From NCBI RefSeq assembly GCF_025506275.1, contig NZ_QYCP01000088.1:1-64000 (forward strand): a DNA stretch of 64,000 bases. The letters run 5' to 3'. The notes beneath the pieces are model-generated. The model worked only from the letters and a program-made list of their open reading frames with translations, did no database searches and was not told where the DNA came from. Origin of the DNA: Brevibacterium permense (lineage in GTDB: Bacteria; Actinomycetota; Actinomycetes; Actinomycetales; Brevibacteriaceae). A program made the position numbers and the translations under genes. Position 1 is the stretch's first letter; each line of letters opens with the position of its first letter. Of this stretch, positions 7,834 to 16,221 are shown piece after piece.

Positions 7834-8739
7834 TTACTTCGGCAGACCCTCGGCGTTCGGGTCGATGTTCCTGATTAGCGCGGAGGTGTCGAGACCGCCG
7901 AGGTCTTCGTCCATGAGCTTCTGCAGCTGGGCATGGACGAGGCTGGCCGCCGGGAGGTCGACACCTTGGGTCTCGGCGCCGGCGAGGGCCAGGCCGACGT
8001 CCTTGTGCATGAGTGCGGTGGCGAAGCCGGGCTTGAACTCGTTGTTCGCCGCGGCCGTGGTGGTCACGCCGGGCACCGGGTACCAGGTCCGCAGCGGCCA
8101 GGAGTCGCCGGAGGACACCTTCGCAATATCGTGGAAGACCTTCGGATCGAGGCCGAAGCGATCGGCCAGCACAGCGCCTTCGACGACACCCTGAAGGCTG
8201 ATCGAGAGCATCATGTTGTTGACGATCTTCGCGGCCTGACCTGCGGCGTCACCGCCGGCGTGGAAGATGTTCCCGGCCATTGCCTCGATGACGGGTCGGG
8301 CCTCTTCGATGTCGGCGTCGTCGCCGCCGAGCATGAACGTCAAGGTGCCGGCCTCGGCACCGGTGACGCCGCCGGAGACGGGACCGTCGATGAGGCGGAA
8401 GCCTGCCTTCTTCGCCTCAGAGTGGAGGAGGCGGGCCGAATCGAAGTCGATCGTCGAGGAATCGATGAGGAGGGTCTTCTGGTCTGCGTTGGCCAGGACG
8501 CCGTCAGGCTCGAGGTAGGCGGTGCGCGCGTGCTCGCCTTTGGGCAGCATCGTGAAGACGATATCGGCACCGGCGACCGCCTCGGCGATGGAATTCACGG
8601 GGTTCACCCCGCTCTTCGCGGCTGCGTCCACCGCCTCGGGGACGAGATCGAAACCATTGACGGTGTGACCGGCCTTGACCAGATTCGCAGTCATCGGGCG
8701 GCCCATGTTTCCCAGGCCGACCCATCCAATCGTCGACAT
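7834..8739 (-). CDS. mmsB: 3-hydroxyisobutyrate dehydrogenase
   Basis: NAD(P)-dependent oxidation of 3-hydroxyisobutyrate to methylmalonate semialdehyde in valine breakdown. Seen: Rossmann motif GWVGLGNMGRPM at the N-terminus, substrate motif DGPVSGGVTGAEAGTL (about 119-134), and the catalytic Lys in GQAAKIVNNMML (about 165-176). 301 residues is the family length. AGGAGG lies 7 nt before the ATG. The divergent LysR gene next to it is the likely regulator. The branched-chain 2-oxoacid dehydrogenase operon at 21.9-25.5 kb would make its upstream substrate. Related enzymes act on glycerate-type beta-hydroxyacids (tartronate semialdehyde reductase, GlyR); the overall fit is better for 3-hydroxyisobutyrate. 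Confidence 0.88.
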   Translation of the reverse strand: MSTIGWVGLGNMGRPMTANLVKAGHTVNGFDLVPEAVDAAAKSGVNPVNSIAEAVAGADIVFTMLPKGEHARTAYLEPDGVLANADQKTLLIDSSTIDFDSARLLHSEAKKAGFRLIDGPVSGGVTGAEAGTLTFMLGGDDADIEEARPVIEAMAGNIFHAGGDAAGQAAKIVNNMMLSISLQGVVEGAVLADRFGLDPKVFHDIAKVSSGDSWPLRTWYPVPGVTTTAAANNEFKPGFATALMHKDVGLALAGAETQGVDLPAASLVHAQLQKLMDEDLGGLDTSALIRNIDPNAEGLPK

Positions 8740-8864
8740 AATATGCCTCCTCGCATCATGTTCAGCAACTCTTACGTGTTCCCTCTCACAGTACGCCAGT
8801 CGATCGCCGGAAACCCGGCGGGGAGCCTCACCTCTTCCGCACCGGTTATGTGCGCGTACGCAGA

Positions 8865-8870
8865 TAGAAT
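8865..8870 (+). promoter_or_regulatory. -10 hexamer of LysR gene, leaderless
   Basis: TAGAAT ends 9 nt before the ATG and no Shine-Dalgarno sequence is present, so transcription probably starts at or next to the start codon. Confidence 0.5.
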
Positions 8871-8879
8871 GGGTTCACT

Positions 8880-9755
8880 ATGGCTTCCTATGCACCTGGC
8901 AGTTCCGGTCCGCAGATCGCCCCCGAGGATCTGCTGACTCTGCTCGCCGTCGCCCGGCTGGGGAAGTTCACGGCCGCGGCACACAGCCTCGGCCTCAACC
9001 ACACGACCGTGTCCAGGCGCATCGCCGCGCTTGAGAAGGCATACGGCGATCGCGTGCTCGTGGCCTCGCCCGACGGGTGGGAGCTCAGCGCTGCCGGGCG
9101 TCAGCTGCTGCCGATCGCCGAGGACATCGAGGCCGCTCTGGGGCGCATCGATGCGCACTCGAACTCTGCTCTGTCAGGGACGATCCGGCTGGCCTGCCCG
9201 CAGGCTTTCGCTCTTGAGTACGCCGTTCCGGCTCTCACCGCACTGCAGGGGCAGCATCCGGGACTGCAGATCGAACTGATCACCGCCACGCAGCGGGCCC
9301 GGCAATATCGGTCGGGCGTCGATATCGAGATCGTCGTCGGTCGTCCTGATGCCCCGCGCTCGATCGCCAAGCACATCCGCGACTACCGGCTCCAGCTCTA
9401 CGCTTCGCAGGATTACATCGCCTCTCATCCGGTGCCGCAGACGCTGGACGATCTGGCCGACCACCGGATGGTCTACTACATCGAGAATTCGCTGCGGGTC
9501 GATGATCTCGACGAGGCGGCCGACGCGCTTCCGCGCGGGAAGGGATTCTTCCGGTCGACTTCAGTGCATGCGCATGTGCTCGCGACCTCACACGGGGCCG
9601 GGATCGGCATCCTGCCTGACTTCCTCGCCCACGGCAATTCCCGCTTGGTGCAGGTTCTGCCCGAGCTGTTCTCCAAGCAGGTGTCGTATTGGGCCTCGGT
9701 CCGTCACGAGTCCCTGCGCAACTCCGGAGTCCGCAAAGTCCTAGAATCCCTCTAA
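8880..9755 (+). CDS. LysR-family transcriptional regulator
   Basis: 291 residues: N-terminal winged helix-turn-helix (about 15-75; LLTLLAVARLGKFTAAAHSL then HTTVSRRIAALE) and a periplasmic-binding-protein-like effector domain (about 100-290). It is divergent from mmsB with 140 nt between, the usual layout for a LysR protein controlling its neighbour and itself. The recognition helix reads NHTTVSRRIAALEKAYGDRV, the VSRRI-type variant found in regulators of catabolic genes. Effector unknown; an intermediate of valine or hydroxyacid breakdown is a reasonable guess. A strong palindrome follows its stop. Confidence 0.9.
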   Translation: MASYAPGSSGPQIAPEDLLTLLAVARLGKFTAAAHSLGLNHTTVSRRIAALEKAYGDRVLVASPDGWELSAAGRQLLPIAEDIEAALGRIDAHSNSALSGTIRLACPQAFALEYAVPALTALQGQHPGLQIELITATQRARQYRSGVDIEIVVGRPDAPRSIAKHIRDYRLQLYASQDYIASHPVPQTLDDLADHRMVYYIENSLRVDDLDEAADALPRGKGFFRSTSVHAHVLATSHGAGIGILPDFLAHGNSRLVQVLPELFSKQVSYWASVRHESLRNSGVRKVLESL

Positions 9756-9758
9756 TTG

Positions 9759-9814
9759 CTACCTGACGGCGGCCCAGCAACCTCGCGCGAGGTAGCTGGG
9801 CCGCCGTCAGGTAG
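9759..9814. terminator. Perfect 20-bp hairpin between convergent genes
   Basis: CTACCTGACGGCGGCCCAGC (9759-9778) is fully complementary to 9795-9814. The loop (9779-9794) holds its own small palindrome CCTCGCGCGAGG. Position between the convergent LysR and dehydrogenase genes fits a bidirectional terminator, though there is no U-tract. It may also be a copy of a genomic repeat, like the families noted elsewhere. Confidence 0.7.
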
Positions 9815-9844
9815 TGCTGGGAGGGGAGCGAGGAGCTGGACAGT

Positions 9845-10591
9845 TCAGGCGGCCACCCAGCCGCCGTCGATGCTGTGCGCGCTGCCGTTGATGACCGCGG
9901 CACGGTCCCCGGCCAGGAAGGTCGCGATCGCCGCGACATCCTCGGGTTCGGCGAGCTTGGGCACCGCGGAATGGCCGAGGAAGACCTGCTCGAGGACCTC
10001 GTCCTCGCTGATGCCGTGAGTCTTCGCCTGATCGGCGATCTGCCCCTTGACCAGTGGCGTGAGCACGTAGCCGGGATTGATCGCATTGCACGTCACTCCG
10101 TGCGGGCCGGCTTCGAGCGCGGTCGTCTTCGTCAGCCCCATGAGACCGTGCTTGGCCGCGACGTACGCGGACTTGTTCGCTGAGGCGCGCAGACCGTGGA
10201 CGGAGGAGAGGTTGATGATGCGTCCCCAGCCGCGTTCGTACATCTTCGGCAGCACCGCCTTGGTGAGCACGAACGGCGCTTCGAGCATGAGCGTATTGAT
10301 CAGCCGCCAGTCCTCGAGCGGAAATTCCGTGATCGGGTGGATCCGCTGGATGCCGGCGTTATTGACGAGGATGTCGACGTCGAGCTCGGTGCCGTCCAGC
10401 GCCGAGGTGTCCGTCAGGTTGACTGCCCACGCTTCGCCGCCGATCTCCTCGGCGACGGCCTGTGCAGAGTCAGCGTCGACATCGGCGACGATGACAGATG
10501 CTCCGGCCCGTGCGAACGACTGAGCGATCGCTTTTCCGAGCCCGGATGCTCCGCCGGTGACGAGGGCGCGTTTGCCGGTGAGGTCTCCCAT
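9845..10591 (-). CDS. 3-hydroxybutyrate dehydrogenase (SDR family)
   Basis: Interconverts D-3-hydroxybutyrate and acetoacetate with NAD in ketone-body or polyhydroxybutyrate use. Seen: SDR cofactor motif TGGASGLG near the N-terminus, NNAGIQ, catalytic Ser in INLSSVHG, and YVAAK (Tyr/Lys pair). The stretch IQRIHPITEFPLEDW is characteristic of 3-hydroxybutyrate dehydrogenases among SDRs. The start was moved to the ATG at 10591 (248 residues), which has AAAGG 8 nt upstream and begins at MGDLTGKRALVTGG; the longer reading adds unconserved residues. The MHS transporter upstream on the same strand probably imports the substrate. Confidence 0.87.
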   Translation of the reverse strand: MGDLTGKRALVTGGASGLGKAIAQSFARAGASVIVADVDADSAQAVAEEIGGEAWAVNLTDTSALDGTELDVDILVNNAGIQRIHPITEFPLEDWRLINTLMLEAPFVLTKAVLPKMYERGWGRIINLSSVHGLRASANKSAYVAAKHGLMGLTKTTALEAGPHGVTCNAINPGYVLTPLVKGQIADQAKTHGISEDEVLEQVFLGHSAVPKLAEPEDVAAIATFLAGDRAAVINGSAHSIDGGWVAA

Positions 10592-10785
10592 GAAATGTGC
10601 CTTTCGTGGTTCGGGTCTGTGGTGCGTATCCATCTTCCACCCCGAGGAGGCCGAGGATTCATCGAGGTGGGCGCCGAGGCGGCTGCCGCGAGCAGGTTGC
10701 ACTCCGACAGGCGAGCTCGGTGCCAGGCAGACGGGCGGTGCCGACTTTCACCGACACCGCCCCGTCACCTGGTCACCATCCGGCC

Positions 10786-12144
10786 TCAGTTGGCGGTGGC
10801 GACTCCGCGGCGCACCTTGTCTGCGTGGTCGAGCGAGCGCAGGTCGATGCCCTTGGTCTCGCGGGTGAACATGAGTGCGATGAACGAGATGATCGCAGCG
10901 GCCAGCAGGTAGAGCGCGATCGGCACCGAGGAGCCGAAGGCGTCGAGCAGTGCGGTGGCGATGATCGGCGCGAAGGATCCAGCGACGATGGCCGTCACCT
11001 GGTAGCCGGTCGAGACGCCCGAGTTGCGCATGCGGGTCGGGAACATCTCGGACATGATCGCCGGCTGGCCCGCGTACATCAGTGCGTGGAAGACGAGACC
11101 GATGAGGAGGGCGAGGAAGATCATGCCGGCACTGCCGGTGTCGTACATCGGGAAGGCGAAGAAGCCCCAGGTTGCGGTCAGGATGATGCCCACGGCGTAG
11201 GGCATCTTGCGTCCGATCCGGTCGGTGGCGGCACCGACGAGCGGAACGAGGACTGCGTGGATCGCGTGGGCGCCGAGGAGGAGACCGAGGATCTCGGAGG
11301 ATTCGATCTTCACCTGCGTAGCGAGGTAGGTGATCGAGAAGGTCACCACGAGGTAGTAGTGGATGTTCTCGACGAAGCGCAGGCCCATCGCGGCGAAGAC
11401 CTCCCGCGGGTAGCGCTTGAATACGGCCTTGATGCCGTAGTCGACGCCTTCCTCGATCTCCTCGGCCTGAACCTCGTCGAAGATCGGCGCGTCGGAGACT
11501 CGGGTGCGGATGTAGTAGCCGATGAGGACGATGACGGCCGAGAGCCAGAACGAAATGCGCCAGCCCCACGACAGGAAGTGCTCTTCGGTCAGCGTTGCAG
11601 TGAGAACGAAGAGAACCGCGGTGGCCAGCAGGTTGCCCAAGGGCACGCCGGACTGCGGGAATGAAGCCCAGAAGCCGCGCTCCTTGTTCGGAGCGTGCTC
11701 GGCTACGAGGAGGACAGCTCCGCCCCATTCGCCGCCGACCGCGAAGCCCTGGACCACGCGCAGCAGCACGAGCAGGATCGGAGCAAGGTAGCCGATCTGG
11801 TCGAAGGTCGGCAGACAGCCCATGAGGAACGTGGCCACACCGACGAGGACGATCGAGAGCTGCAGCAGCTTCTTGCGTCCGTACTTGTCGCCGAAGTGAC
11901 CGAAGACGATGCCGCCGACGGGGCGGGCGATGAATCCGACGGCGTAGGTGGCGAAGCCTGCCAGGATCGGTGTCAGCGGATTGTCTGAAGGTGGGAACAG
12001 AATGTGGTTGAACACCAGCGTGGCGGCCGAACCGTAGAGGAAGAACTCGTACCATTCGACGACCGTTCCGGCCATCGAGGCAGCGACGACCTTGCGCAGC
12101 TGAGCGCGGATCGACTTCCTCTCAGCATTGTTCTGAGAACTCAT
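10786..12144 (-). CDS. MFS transporter, metabolite:H+ symporter (MHS) family
   Basis: Inner-membrane proton symporter of about 12 helices. Seen: the MHS N-terminal signature GTVVEWYEFFLYG, RPVGGIVFGHFGDKYGRKK between helices 2 and 3, and VVQGFAVGGEWGGAVLL in helix 4, with a long central loop. MHS members carry small organic acids (shikimate, 2-oxoglutarate, citrate) and betaine or proline. The 3-hydroxybutyrate dehydrogenase gene downstream suggests 3-hydroxybutyrate or acetoacetate as substrate, which is inference. AAGGAG precedes the ATG at 12144. Two dyad elements upstream (12285-12305, 12321-12342) suggest regulated expression. Confidence 0.88.
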   Translation of the reverse strand: MSSQNNAERKSIRAQLRKVVAASMAGTVVEWYEFFLYGSAATLVFNHILFPPSDNPLTPILAGFATYAVGFIARPVGGIVFGHFGDKYGRKKLLQLSIVLVGVATFLMGCLPTFDQIGYLAPILLVLLRVVQGFAVGGEWGGAVLLVAEHAPNKERGFWASFPQSGVPLGNLLATAVLFVLTATLTEEHFLSWGWRISFWLSAVIVLIGYYIRTRVSDAPIFDEVQAEEIEEGVDYGIKAVFKRYPREVFAAMGLRFVENIHYYLVVTFSITYLATQVKIESSEILGLLLGAHAIHAVLVPLVGAATDRIGRKMPYAVGIILTATWGFFAFPMYDTGSAGMIFLALLIGLVFHALMYAGQPAIMSEMFPTRMRNSGVSTGYQVTAIVAGSFAPIIATALLDAFGSSVPIALYLLAAAIISFIALMFTRETKGIDLRSLDHADKVRRGVATAN

Positions 12145-12284
12145 GGGACTCCTTCGTTTCCACAATCCGCGTCACCGTTGAATGCGCGAATAGGCTTGTT
12201 CTGGCGCCGACCGGCTGACAGTCCGGGACCCGAACCGCATCGGCGCGGCCGGCGAACCCCTGCCTCAGCGCAGTGTTTCGGGCG

Positions 12285-12305
12285 CTTGGATATTTCTCAT
12301 CCAAG
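12285..12305. promoter_or_regulatory. Operator-like dyad upstream of MHS transporter
   Basis: CTTGGAT (12285-12291) and ATCCAAG (12299-12305) form a perfect 7-bp inverted repeat with a 7-nt AT-rich spacer. Size and spacing fit a site for a dimeric repressor of GntR, TetR or similar type. No such regulator gene is adjacent. Confidence 0.5.
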
Positions 12306-12320
12306 GATCAGTGTGCGCCA

Positions 12321-12342
12321 CGTTACGGAATTTTTGGTAACG
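12321..12342. promoter_or_regulatory. Second operator-like dyad upstream of MHS transporter
   Basis: CGTTAC (12321-12326) and GTAACG (12337-12342) are exact inverted repeats separated by 10 nt (GGAATTTTTG). They lie 16 nt from the first dyad, about one and a half helical turns. Confidence 0.45.
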
Positions 12343-12541
12343 ACCTGGCCATAATCCGAGAATTTCCGGTGCACATTCGTGCACAGCAGATGTGCAACAG
12401 TCAGCCGTGACTGCTGCGAGCGAGCAAGGCCCATTGCGGCGCGAATCGTCCCTGCGCGTCAGGCCAGCACCCCCGCGTCTAATCACCACGCCAGCCATCG
12501 AGGTACCACCGCAGTCAGCGCAGCGAGCACAACCCCGAACC

Positions 12542-14599
12542 TCACCGTCGGCGCGGAGGCGCCTTCGCATCGCGTTCGGCCATCGAGGCGAGCATCGCAT
12601 TGTAGGCGCGCAGCTCGGCGTCGTTCGTGCGGTCTTCGCTGCGGTCGATGCGCTTGGCTTCCCGGTCCGAGGACTTCGCCCATTGGACGCAGACCATGAT
12701 CGCGATGAACAGGGTCGGGAACTCACCGATGCCCCACGCGATGGAACCGCCGAGCTGCTGGTCGTCGATCGCCGTGTAGCCCCATCCTGCGCCGACGTTG
12801 CCGAACCAGTCTCCGGCGATCAGCACGTTCGAACTCATGATCGAGATGCCGAAGAATGCGTGGAAGGCCATCGTCACCAGCAGCATCACGAGCCGCATCG
12901 GGAAGACAGGGCGCTTGACGCCCGGATCGATGCCGATGAGGGCTTGGGCGAACAGGTACCCGGCGCCGAGGAAGTGCGCGATCATCAGTTCGTGCCCGAT
13001 ATGAGTATCGAGCGCGTAGTACATGATTCCCGAGTAGTAGAAGACGACCAGCGAACCCGCGAAGTTCACGCTCGCCACGATCGGGTGCGCGAAGAAGCGC
13101 AGGTACGGAGTATGGACGAGCCAGAGCACCCATTCGCGCAGGCCGGCGGACCCGTCCGTGCGCGCCTTCGTTCCGCGCATGAGCATCGTGATCGGTGCTC
13201 CGAGCACGAGCGGCAGGGGCACGACCATGACCAGGAGCATGTGCTCGATCATGTGCGCGGAGAACTGGACCTCGCCGTAGACCCGGGGTCCTCCCGAGGT
13301 GACGTAGACGAGGAAGACCATGCCCACCAGCCAGCTGATGAGTCGCAGTACCGGCCACTTGTCGCCTCGGCGGCGGAGGTTGATGAACGCCACGACGTAG
13401 GCGATGGAGGCGCCCGCTGCGATCGCGATCCACAGCGGATCCATCGACCATTCGCTGAAGTAGCGGGACAGGTTCGGCTTCGGCGGCAGCGGATCACCGG
13501 TGAGGATCTCGGCCGGGGTGGGGTCGCCGACAGGCTCCTGCGGCACGGGCGGCTGCGACCGGGCCAAGGCCACGGCCATTCCCATCGTGACCCCGAAGAG
13601 GATGAATTCGACGGTGATGAGGCGCCAGAATTCCACCGTCGCCGAGGCGGCTGTGCCCAAGCGTGAAATGACGAACTGACGGTGCCAGAATCCGATCAGA
13701 CCGAGCAGGACCGTCGCGAACGCCTTTGCGAGGATGACCTGCCCGTACGTGGTCATGAGGTCGTCGAAGCCCTGCACGCGCAGGAGCGAGTTGACGACTC
13801 CGGAGAAGACGATGAGGCCGAAGGCGATGAGGGCGATCGTCGAATACCGTTCGACGATCGGCTTGAGGTTCTTCGAAGCGGCCAGACGCGTGCCCAGCAG
13901 GGCGATGACGAAGAGCCCACCGAGCCAGAGGACCGCGCCGAGGATGTGCAGACCGAGGCTGTTGACGGCCTGCGTGTGCCCGGAGGCCTCTGCGGAGTGG
14001 CCCATCAGAGCCAAGGGGAGGATCACGGCGACGCTGAGCACTCCGGCGGCGGCGATGCCGATATGGGAGCGGGTGCCGAAGCTCAGGGTCGAGGCGACGG
14101 CGATGAGGACGACGATGAGCACCCACAGCTGCCCGTAGGCGATCTGAGTGACGAACACGCCGAGTTGGTTCGAGAAGTCGAGATAGGCCTGGGCGCCCAC
14201 AGTATCGACGAACGAGAAGACGAGCACGGCGACCGCGGACAGCGTCCACACTACCGAGGAGTATTCGGCGATCTGAATGGCCTTCGTCCACAGCGGGTCG
14301 AGAGGCACGTCCTCGTCCGTGTCCTTGTGCCGGCGGGCGCGACCACCGGCCGTGCGCGGGAGGATGAGGACGGCGAACATGAGGGCGCCGACGGTCAGCG
14401 ACATCGCAATATTGAAGACGAACTTCGCTGTGGGAAGACCGAAACGGACGACGGAGCCGGGGTCGTTGAGCAGAGTCGGGTTGGCTGCTCCGGTGAAGAA
14501 GAGTGCGGCCAGACCGGCGATCACCCCGACGAAGACGACGATGGGGACCGCGGCACGTTGCACGAACCGTGTGATCGGTTCGATTCTTGGAGAACTCAC
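12542..14599 (-). CDS. CopD-CtaG fusion: copper handling / cytochrome oxidase assembly membrane protein
   Basis: Polytopic membrane protein of about 685 residues made of two parts. The first half resembles the CopD copper-import domain (helices with HSAEASGHTQAVNSLGLHILGAVLWLGG and a histidine pattern suited to copper). The second half is a caa3-type CtaG domain (FSAHMIEHMLLVMVVP, HIGHELMIAHFLGAGYLFA), needed in other bacteria to bring copper to cytochrome c oxidase. This fusion is usual in actinobacteria. The start is uncertain: I chose GTG at 14599, just before SSPRIEP; a TTG at 14662 is also in frame. It most likely supplies Cu to the CuB site of the terminal oxidase. Confidence 0.85.
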   Translation of the reverse strand: MSSPRIEPITRFVQRAAVPIVVFVGVIAGLAALFFTGAANPTLLNDPGSVVRFGLPTAKFVFNIAMSLTVGALMFAVLILPRTAGGRARRHKDTDEDVPLDPLWTKAIQIAEYSSVVWTLSAVAVLVFSFVDTVGAQAYLDFSNQLGVFVTQIAYGQLWVLIVVLIAVASTLSFGTRSHIGIAAAGVLSVAVILPLALMGHSAEASGHTQAVNSLGLHILGAVLWLGGLFVIALLGTRLAASKNLKPIVERYSTIALIAFGLIVFSGVVNSLLRVQGFDDLMTTYGQVILAKAFATVLLGLIGFWHRQFVISRLGTAASATVEFWRLITVEFILFGVTMGMAVALARSQPPVPQEPVGDPTPAEILTGDPLPPKPNLSRYFSEWSMDPLWIAIAAGASIAYVVAFINLRRRGDKWPVLRLISWLVGMVFLVYVTSGGPRVYGEVQFSAHMIEHMLLVMVVPLPLVLGAPITMLMRGTKARTDGSAGLREWVLWLVHTPYLRFFAHPIVASVNFAGSLVVFYYSGIMYYALDTHIGHELMIAHFLGAGYLFAQALIGIDPGVKRPVFPMRLVMLLVTMAFHAFFGISIMSSNVLIAGDWFGNVGAGWGYTAIDDQQLGGSIAWGIGEFPTLFIAIMVCVQWAKSSDREAKRIDRSEDRTNDAELRAYNAMLASMAERDAKAPPRRR

Positions 14600-14789
14600 T
14601 GCGCGCGGACCGCCCCTTCTGACATGACCCAAGGATATCGTTCGGCGTCGCCGCACTGCCAACCGGGAGATCTCTTCGTGGCCGAGATCTCGGGGAGCCG
14701 CCTCGGCGAGGATGGGGTCAGTCGTACGGGACGACGATTCTCCACATTGGAAGGCAGTCTGAGACGCTTGAAGACGCTCAGAGACAGCA

Positions 14790-14819
14790 AATGGCCCGGA
14801 TCAAACGATCCGGGCCATT
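14790..14819 (-). terminator. Terminator of the HU gene
   Basis: Perfect 13-bp stem AATGGCCCGGATC / GATCCGGGCCATT with a 4-nt loop, 17 nt after the HU stop codon on the minus strand and followed by a weak T-rich stretch (TTGCTGTCT). A good intrinsic terminator candidate. Confidence 0.8.
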
Positions 14820-14836
14820 CGACGCTGCTGCGTTGA

Positions 14837-15124
14837 TCAGTTCGGGCTGCCAGCGGCACCCTTCAGCTTCGAACCAGCGGACAGCTTCACGGAGTAGCCG
14901 GCCTTGATCTGGATCTCTTCACCGGTCTGCGGGTTGCGACCCTTGCGAGCGGCACGCTCGGTGCGCTCAACGGAGAGCCAGCCGGGGATGGTGAGCTTTT
15001 CGCCCTTGGCCACGACGTCGGAGAAGACATCGAAGACACCATCGAGCACGTCCGAGACCTGCTTCTGGGTCAGGCCGGACTTCTCGGCAACTTCTGCAAC
15101 GAGCTCACTGCGGTTCTTAGCCAT
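14837..15124 (-). CDS. hup: DNA-binding protein HU
   Basis: Histone-like nucleoid protein that bends and compacts DNA as a dimer. Seen: 95 residues; MAKNRSELVAEVAEKSGLTQ start typical of the family; the GWLSVERTERAARKGRNPQTG segment in which the beta-arm Pro (RNPQTGE) intercalates DNA. It lacks the long Lys/Ala-rich C-terminal tail of mycobacterial HupB, so it is the short bacterial type. GGAGGA lies 8 nt before the ATG, and a strong hairpin follows the stop. It lies downstream of the S14-L33-L28 cluster on the same strand with 69 nt between, so read-through co-transcription is possible. Confidence 0.96.
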   Translation of the reverse strand: MAKNRSELVAEVAEKSGLTQKQVSDVLDGVFDVFSDVVAKGEKLTIPGWLSVERTERAARKGRNPQTGEEIQIKAGYSVKLSAGSKLKGAAGSPN

Positions 15125-15193
15125 AAAAGTGTCCTCCTTAGGACAAGTCGGTAGGTCACCGGTCCGTTTTTCCGATGACGAACTTCCTCGAGA

Positions 15194-15499
15194 TTACCAG
15201 CTCGACTTGGTAACGCCGGGCAACTCGCCGTTGTGTGCCATTTCGCGGAAGCGAACTCGCGAGAGTCCGAACTTCCGGAGGTAGCCACGCGGACGACCAT
15301 CCACCTGGTCGCGGTTGCGAACGCGAACCGGCGAAGCATCGCGGGGAAGCTTCTGCAGTGCGAGGCGTGCTTCCTCGCGCTGCTCATCGGTGGAATCGGG
15401 GTGGGTCAGCTGACGCTTGAGAGTCGCGCGGCGCTCTGCATAGCGTTCAACGATGACGCGACGCTGCTTGTCTTTTGCGATCTTTGACTTCTTAGCCAT
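15194..15499 (-). CDS. rpsN: 30S ribosomal protein S14, zinc-free type
   Basis: Small-subunit protein of the 3-prime major domain of 16S rRNA. The 101-residue long form has no CxxC pairs; the conserved C-terminal [19 protein letters not shown] is intact. In actinobacteria the zinc-binding S14 (61 residues) is in the main ribosomal operon, and this long form is encoded with L33 and L28 paralogues, often under the zinc repressor Zur. It begins 6 nt after the L33 stop, so the three genes are one operon. The zinc link is from family knowledge; no clear Zur box was found. Confidence 0.95.
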   Translation of the reverse strand: MAKKSKIAKDKQRRVIVERYAERRATLKRQLTHPDSTDEQREEARLALQKLPRDASPVRVRNRDQVDGRPRGYLRKFGLSRVRFREMAHNGELPGVTKSSW

Positions 15500-15505
15500 G
15501 TGCGC

Positions 15506-15673
15506 TCAGCGCTCCTCTCGGAAATCGACGTGCTTGCGGACTACGGGATCGTACTTCTTGAGCACGATGCGGTCCGGGGTGTTGCGGCGGTTCTTGCGGG
15601 TCACGTAGGTGAACCCGGTGCCGGCCGTCGACTTGAGCTTGATGATGGGACGAACATCCTGTGCCTTAGCCAT
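15506..15673 (-). CDS. rpmG: 50S ribosomal protein L33, zinc-free type
   Basis: A short gene of 55 residues beginning [20 protein letters not shown] and ending [17 protein letters not shown]. It is the L33 type without the two CxxC pairs that bind zinc in the paralogue. Its start codon overlaps the L28 stop (TGATG), and S14 starts 6 nt after its stop, so translation is coupled. L33 sits near the E site of the large subunit. Confidence 0.95.
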   Translation of the reverse strand: MAKAQDVRPIIKLKSTAGTGFTYVTRKNRRNTPDRIVLKKYDPVVRKHVDFREER

Positions 15674-15909
15674 CAGAGCTTCACTCCCTTGGCGATGAGT
15701 TCGTTGACCACAGCGTCGATTCCGCGAGCGTCGATGACCTTGATGCCCTTAGCAGACAGGGTCAGAGTGACGTTGCGGCGCAGCGACGGAACGTAGTAGC
15801 GCTTTTTCTGAATGTTCGGGTTGAAGCGGCGCTTCGTGCGGCGCTTCGAGTGGGACACGTTGTGTCCGAAACCGGGGACTGCCCCGGTTACCTGGCAGGT
15901 TGCTGCCAT
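15673..15909 (-). CDS. rpmB: 50S ribosomal protein L28
   Basis: 78 residues starting [20 protein letters not shown], followed by the [20 protein letters not shown] core. The zinc-binding form has CxxC at the N-terminus; here the second Cys is Thr (CQVT), so zinc binding is probably lost, matching its neighbours. The upstream in-frame ATG at 15927 was rejected because GGAGAG lies just before 15909 and the family starts there. First gene of the rpmB-rpmG-rpsN operon; its promoter should lie within the 586-nt noncoding stretch upstream. Confidence 0.95.
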   Translation of the reverse strand: MAATCQVTGAVPGFGHNVSHSKRRTKRRFNPNIQKKRYYVPSLRRNVTLTLSAKGIKVIDARGIDAVVNELIAKGVKL

Positions 15910-15995
15910 GTCTCTCCTCCAGTTCACAAGTTACCGACTCTCGAAACAAGCCCCTGCGGGATTGCACTTGCGCGCTCTCTCCGCTTGCTTGCGCC

Positions 15996-16011
15996 GATGT
16001 CGGAAGACATC
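15996..16011. promoter_or_regulatory. Dyad upstream of the rpmB operon
   Basis: GATGTC (15996-16001) and GACATC (16006-16011) are exact inverted repeats with a 4-nt spacer, 87-102 nt upstream of the rpmB start. It is a candidate operator, but it does not look like the published Zur consensus as I remember it (TGAAAATGATTTTCA-like). Confidence 0.35.
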
Positions 16012-16204
16012 AACAAATTTTCTCGACTGTCACCGTGAAAATTGTGTACGCCAAAACAGGTCTGCCCGTTCGGGCGAGATGTCTCACCAGCGCTGAAGCC
16101 GTAGCCTGTGAGAGATGGCCGAAGCTGGAGTGCAGCGGTGGGTGAGCACCATGCGTGTCCTAGCAGATCGATCGGTGACCTGCCTGCTACGACACAACAA
16201 GAAT

Positions 16205-16221
16205 CAATCTTAGTGAGATTG
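16205..16221. promoter_or_regulatory. Dyad in the rpmB / membrane-protein intergenic region
   Basis: CAATCT (16205-16210) and AGATTG (16216-16221) with a 5-nt spacer. Possible binding site for the promoter of either flanking gene. Confidence 0.3.

Larger units (their letters stand above)
12145..12541. other. Intergenic: regulatory region upstream of the MHS transporter
   Basis: 397 nt without a convincing gene. It holds the two dyads listed separately and a repeated GTGCAC (12369-12374 and 12379-12384, 4 nt apart) followed by TGTGCAAC. Composition is more AT-rich around 12285-12365 than in flanking genes, as expected of a promoter region. Confidence 0.5.

Noticed and set aside
16014..16044. 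Zur box upstream of rpmB
   Set aside because: CAAATTTTC and GAAAATTG form an inverted pair, but their spacing of about 14 nt is too wide for a Zur site and the centre does not match.
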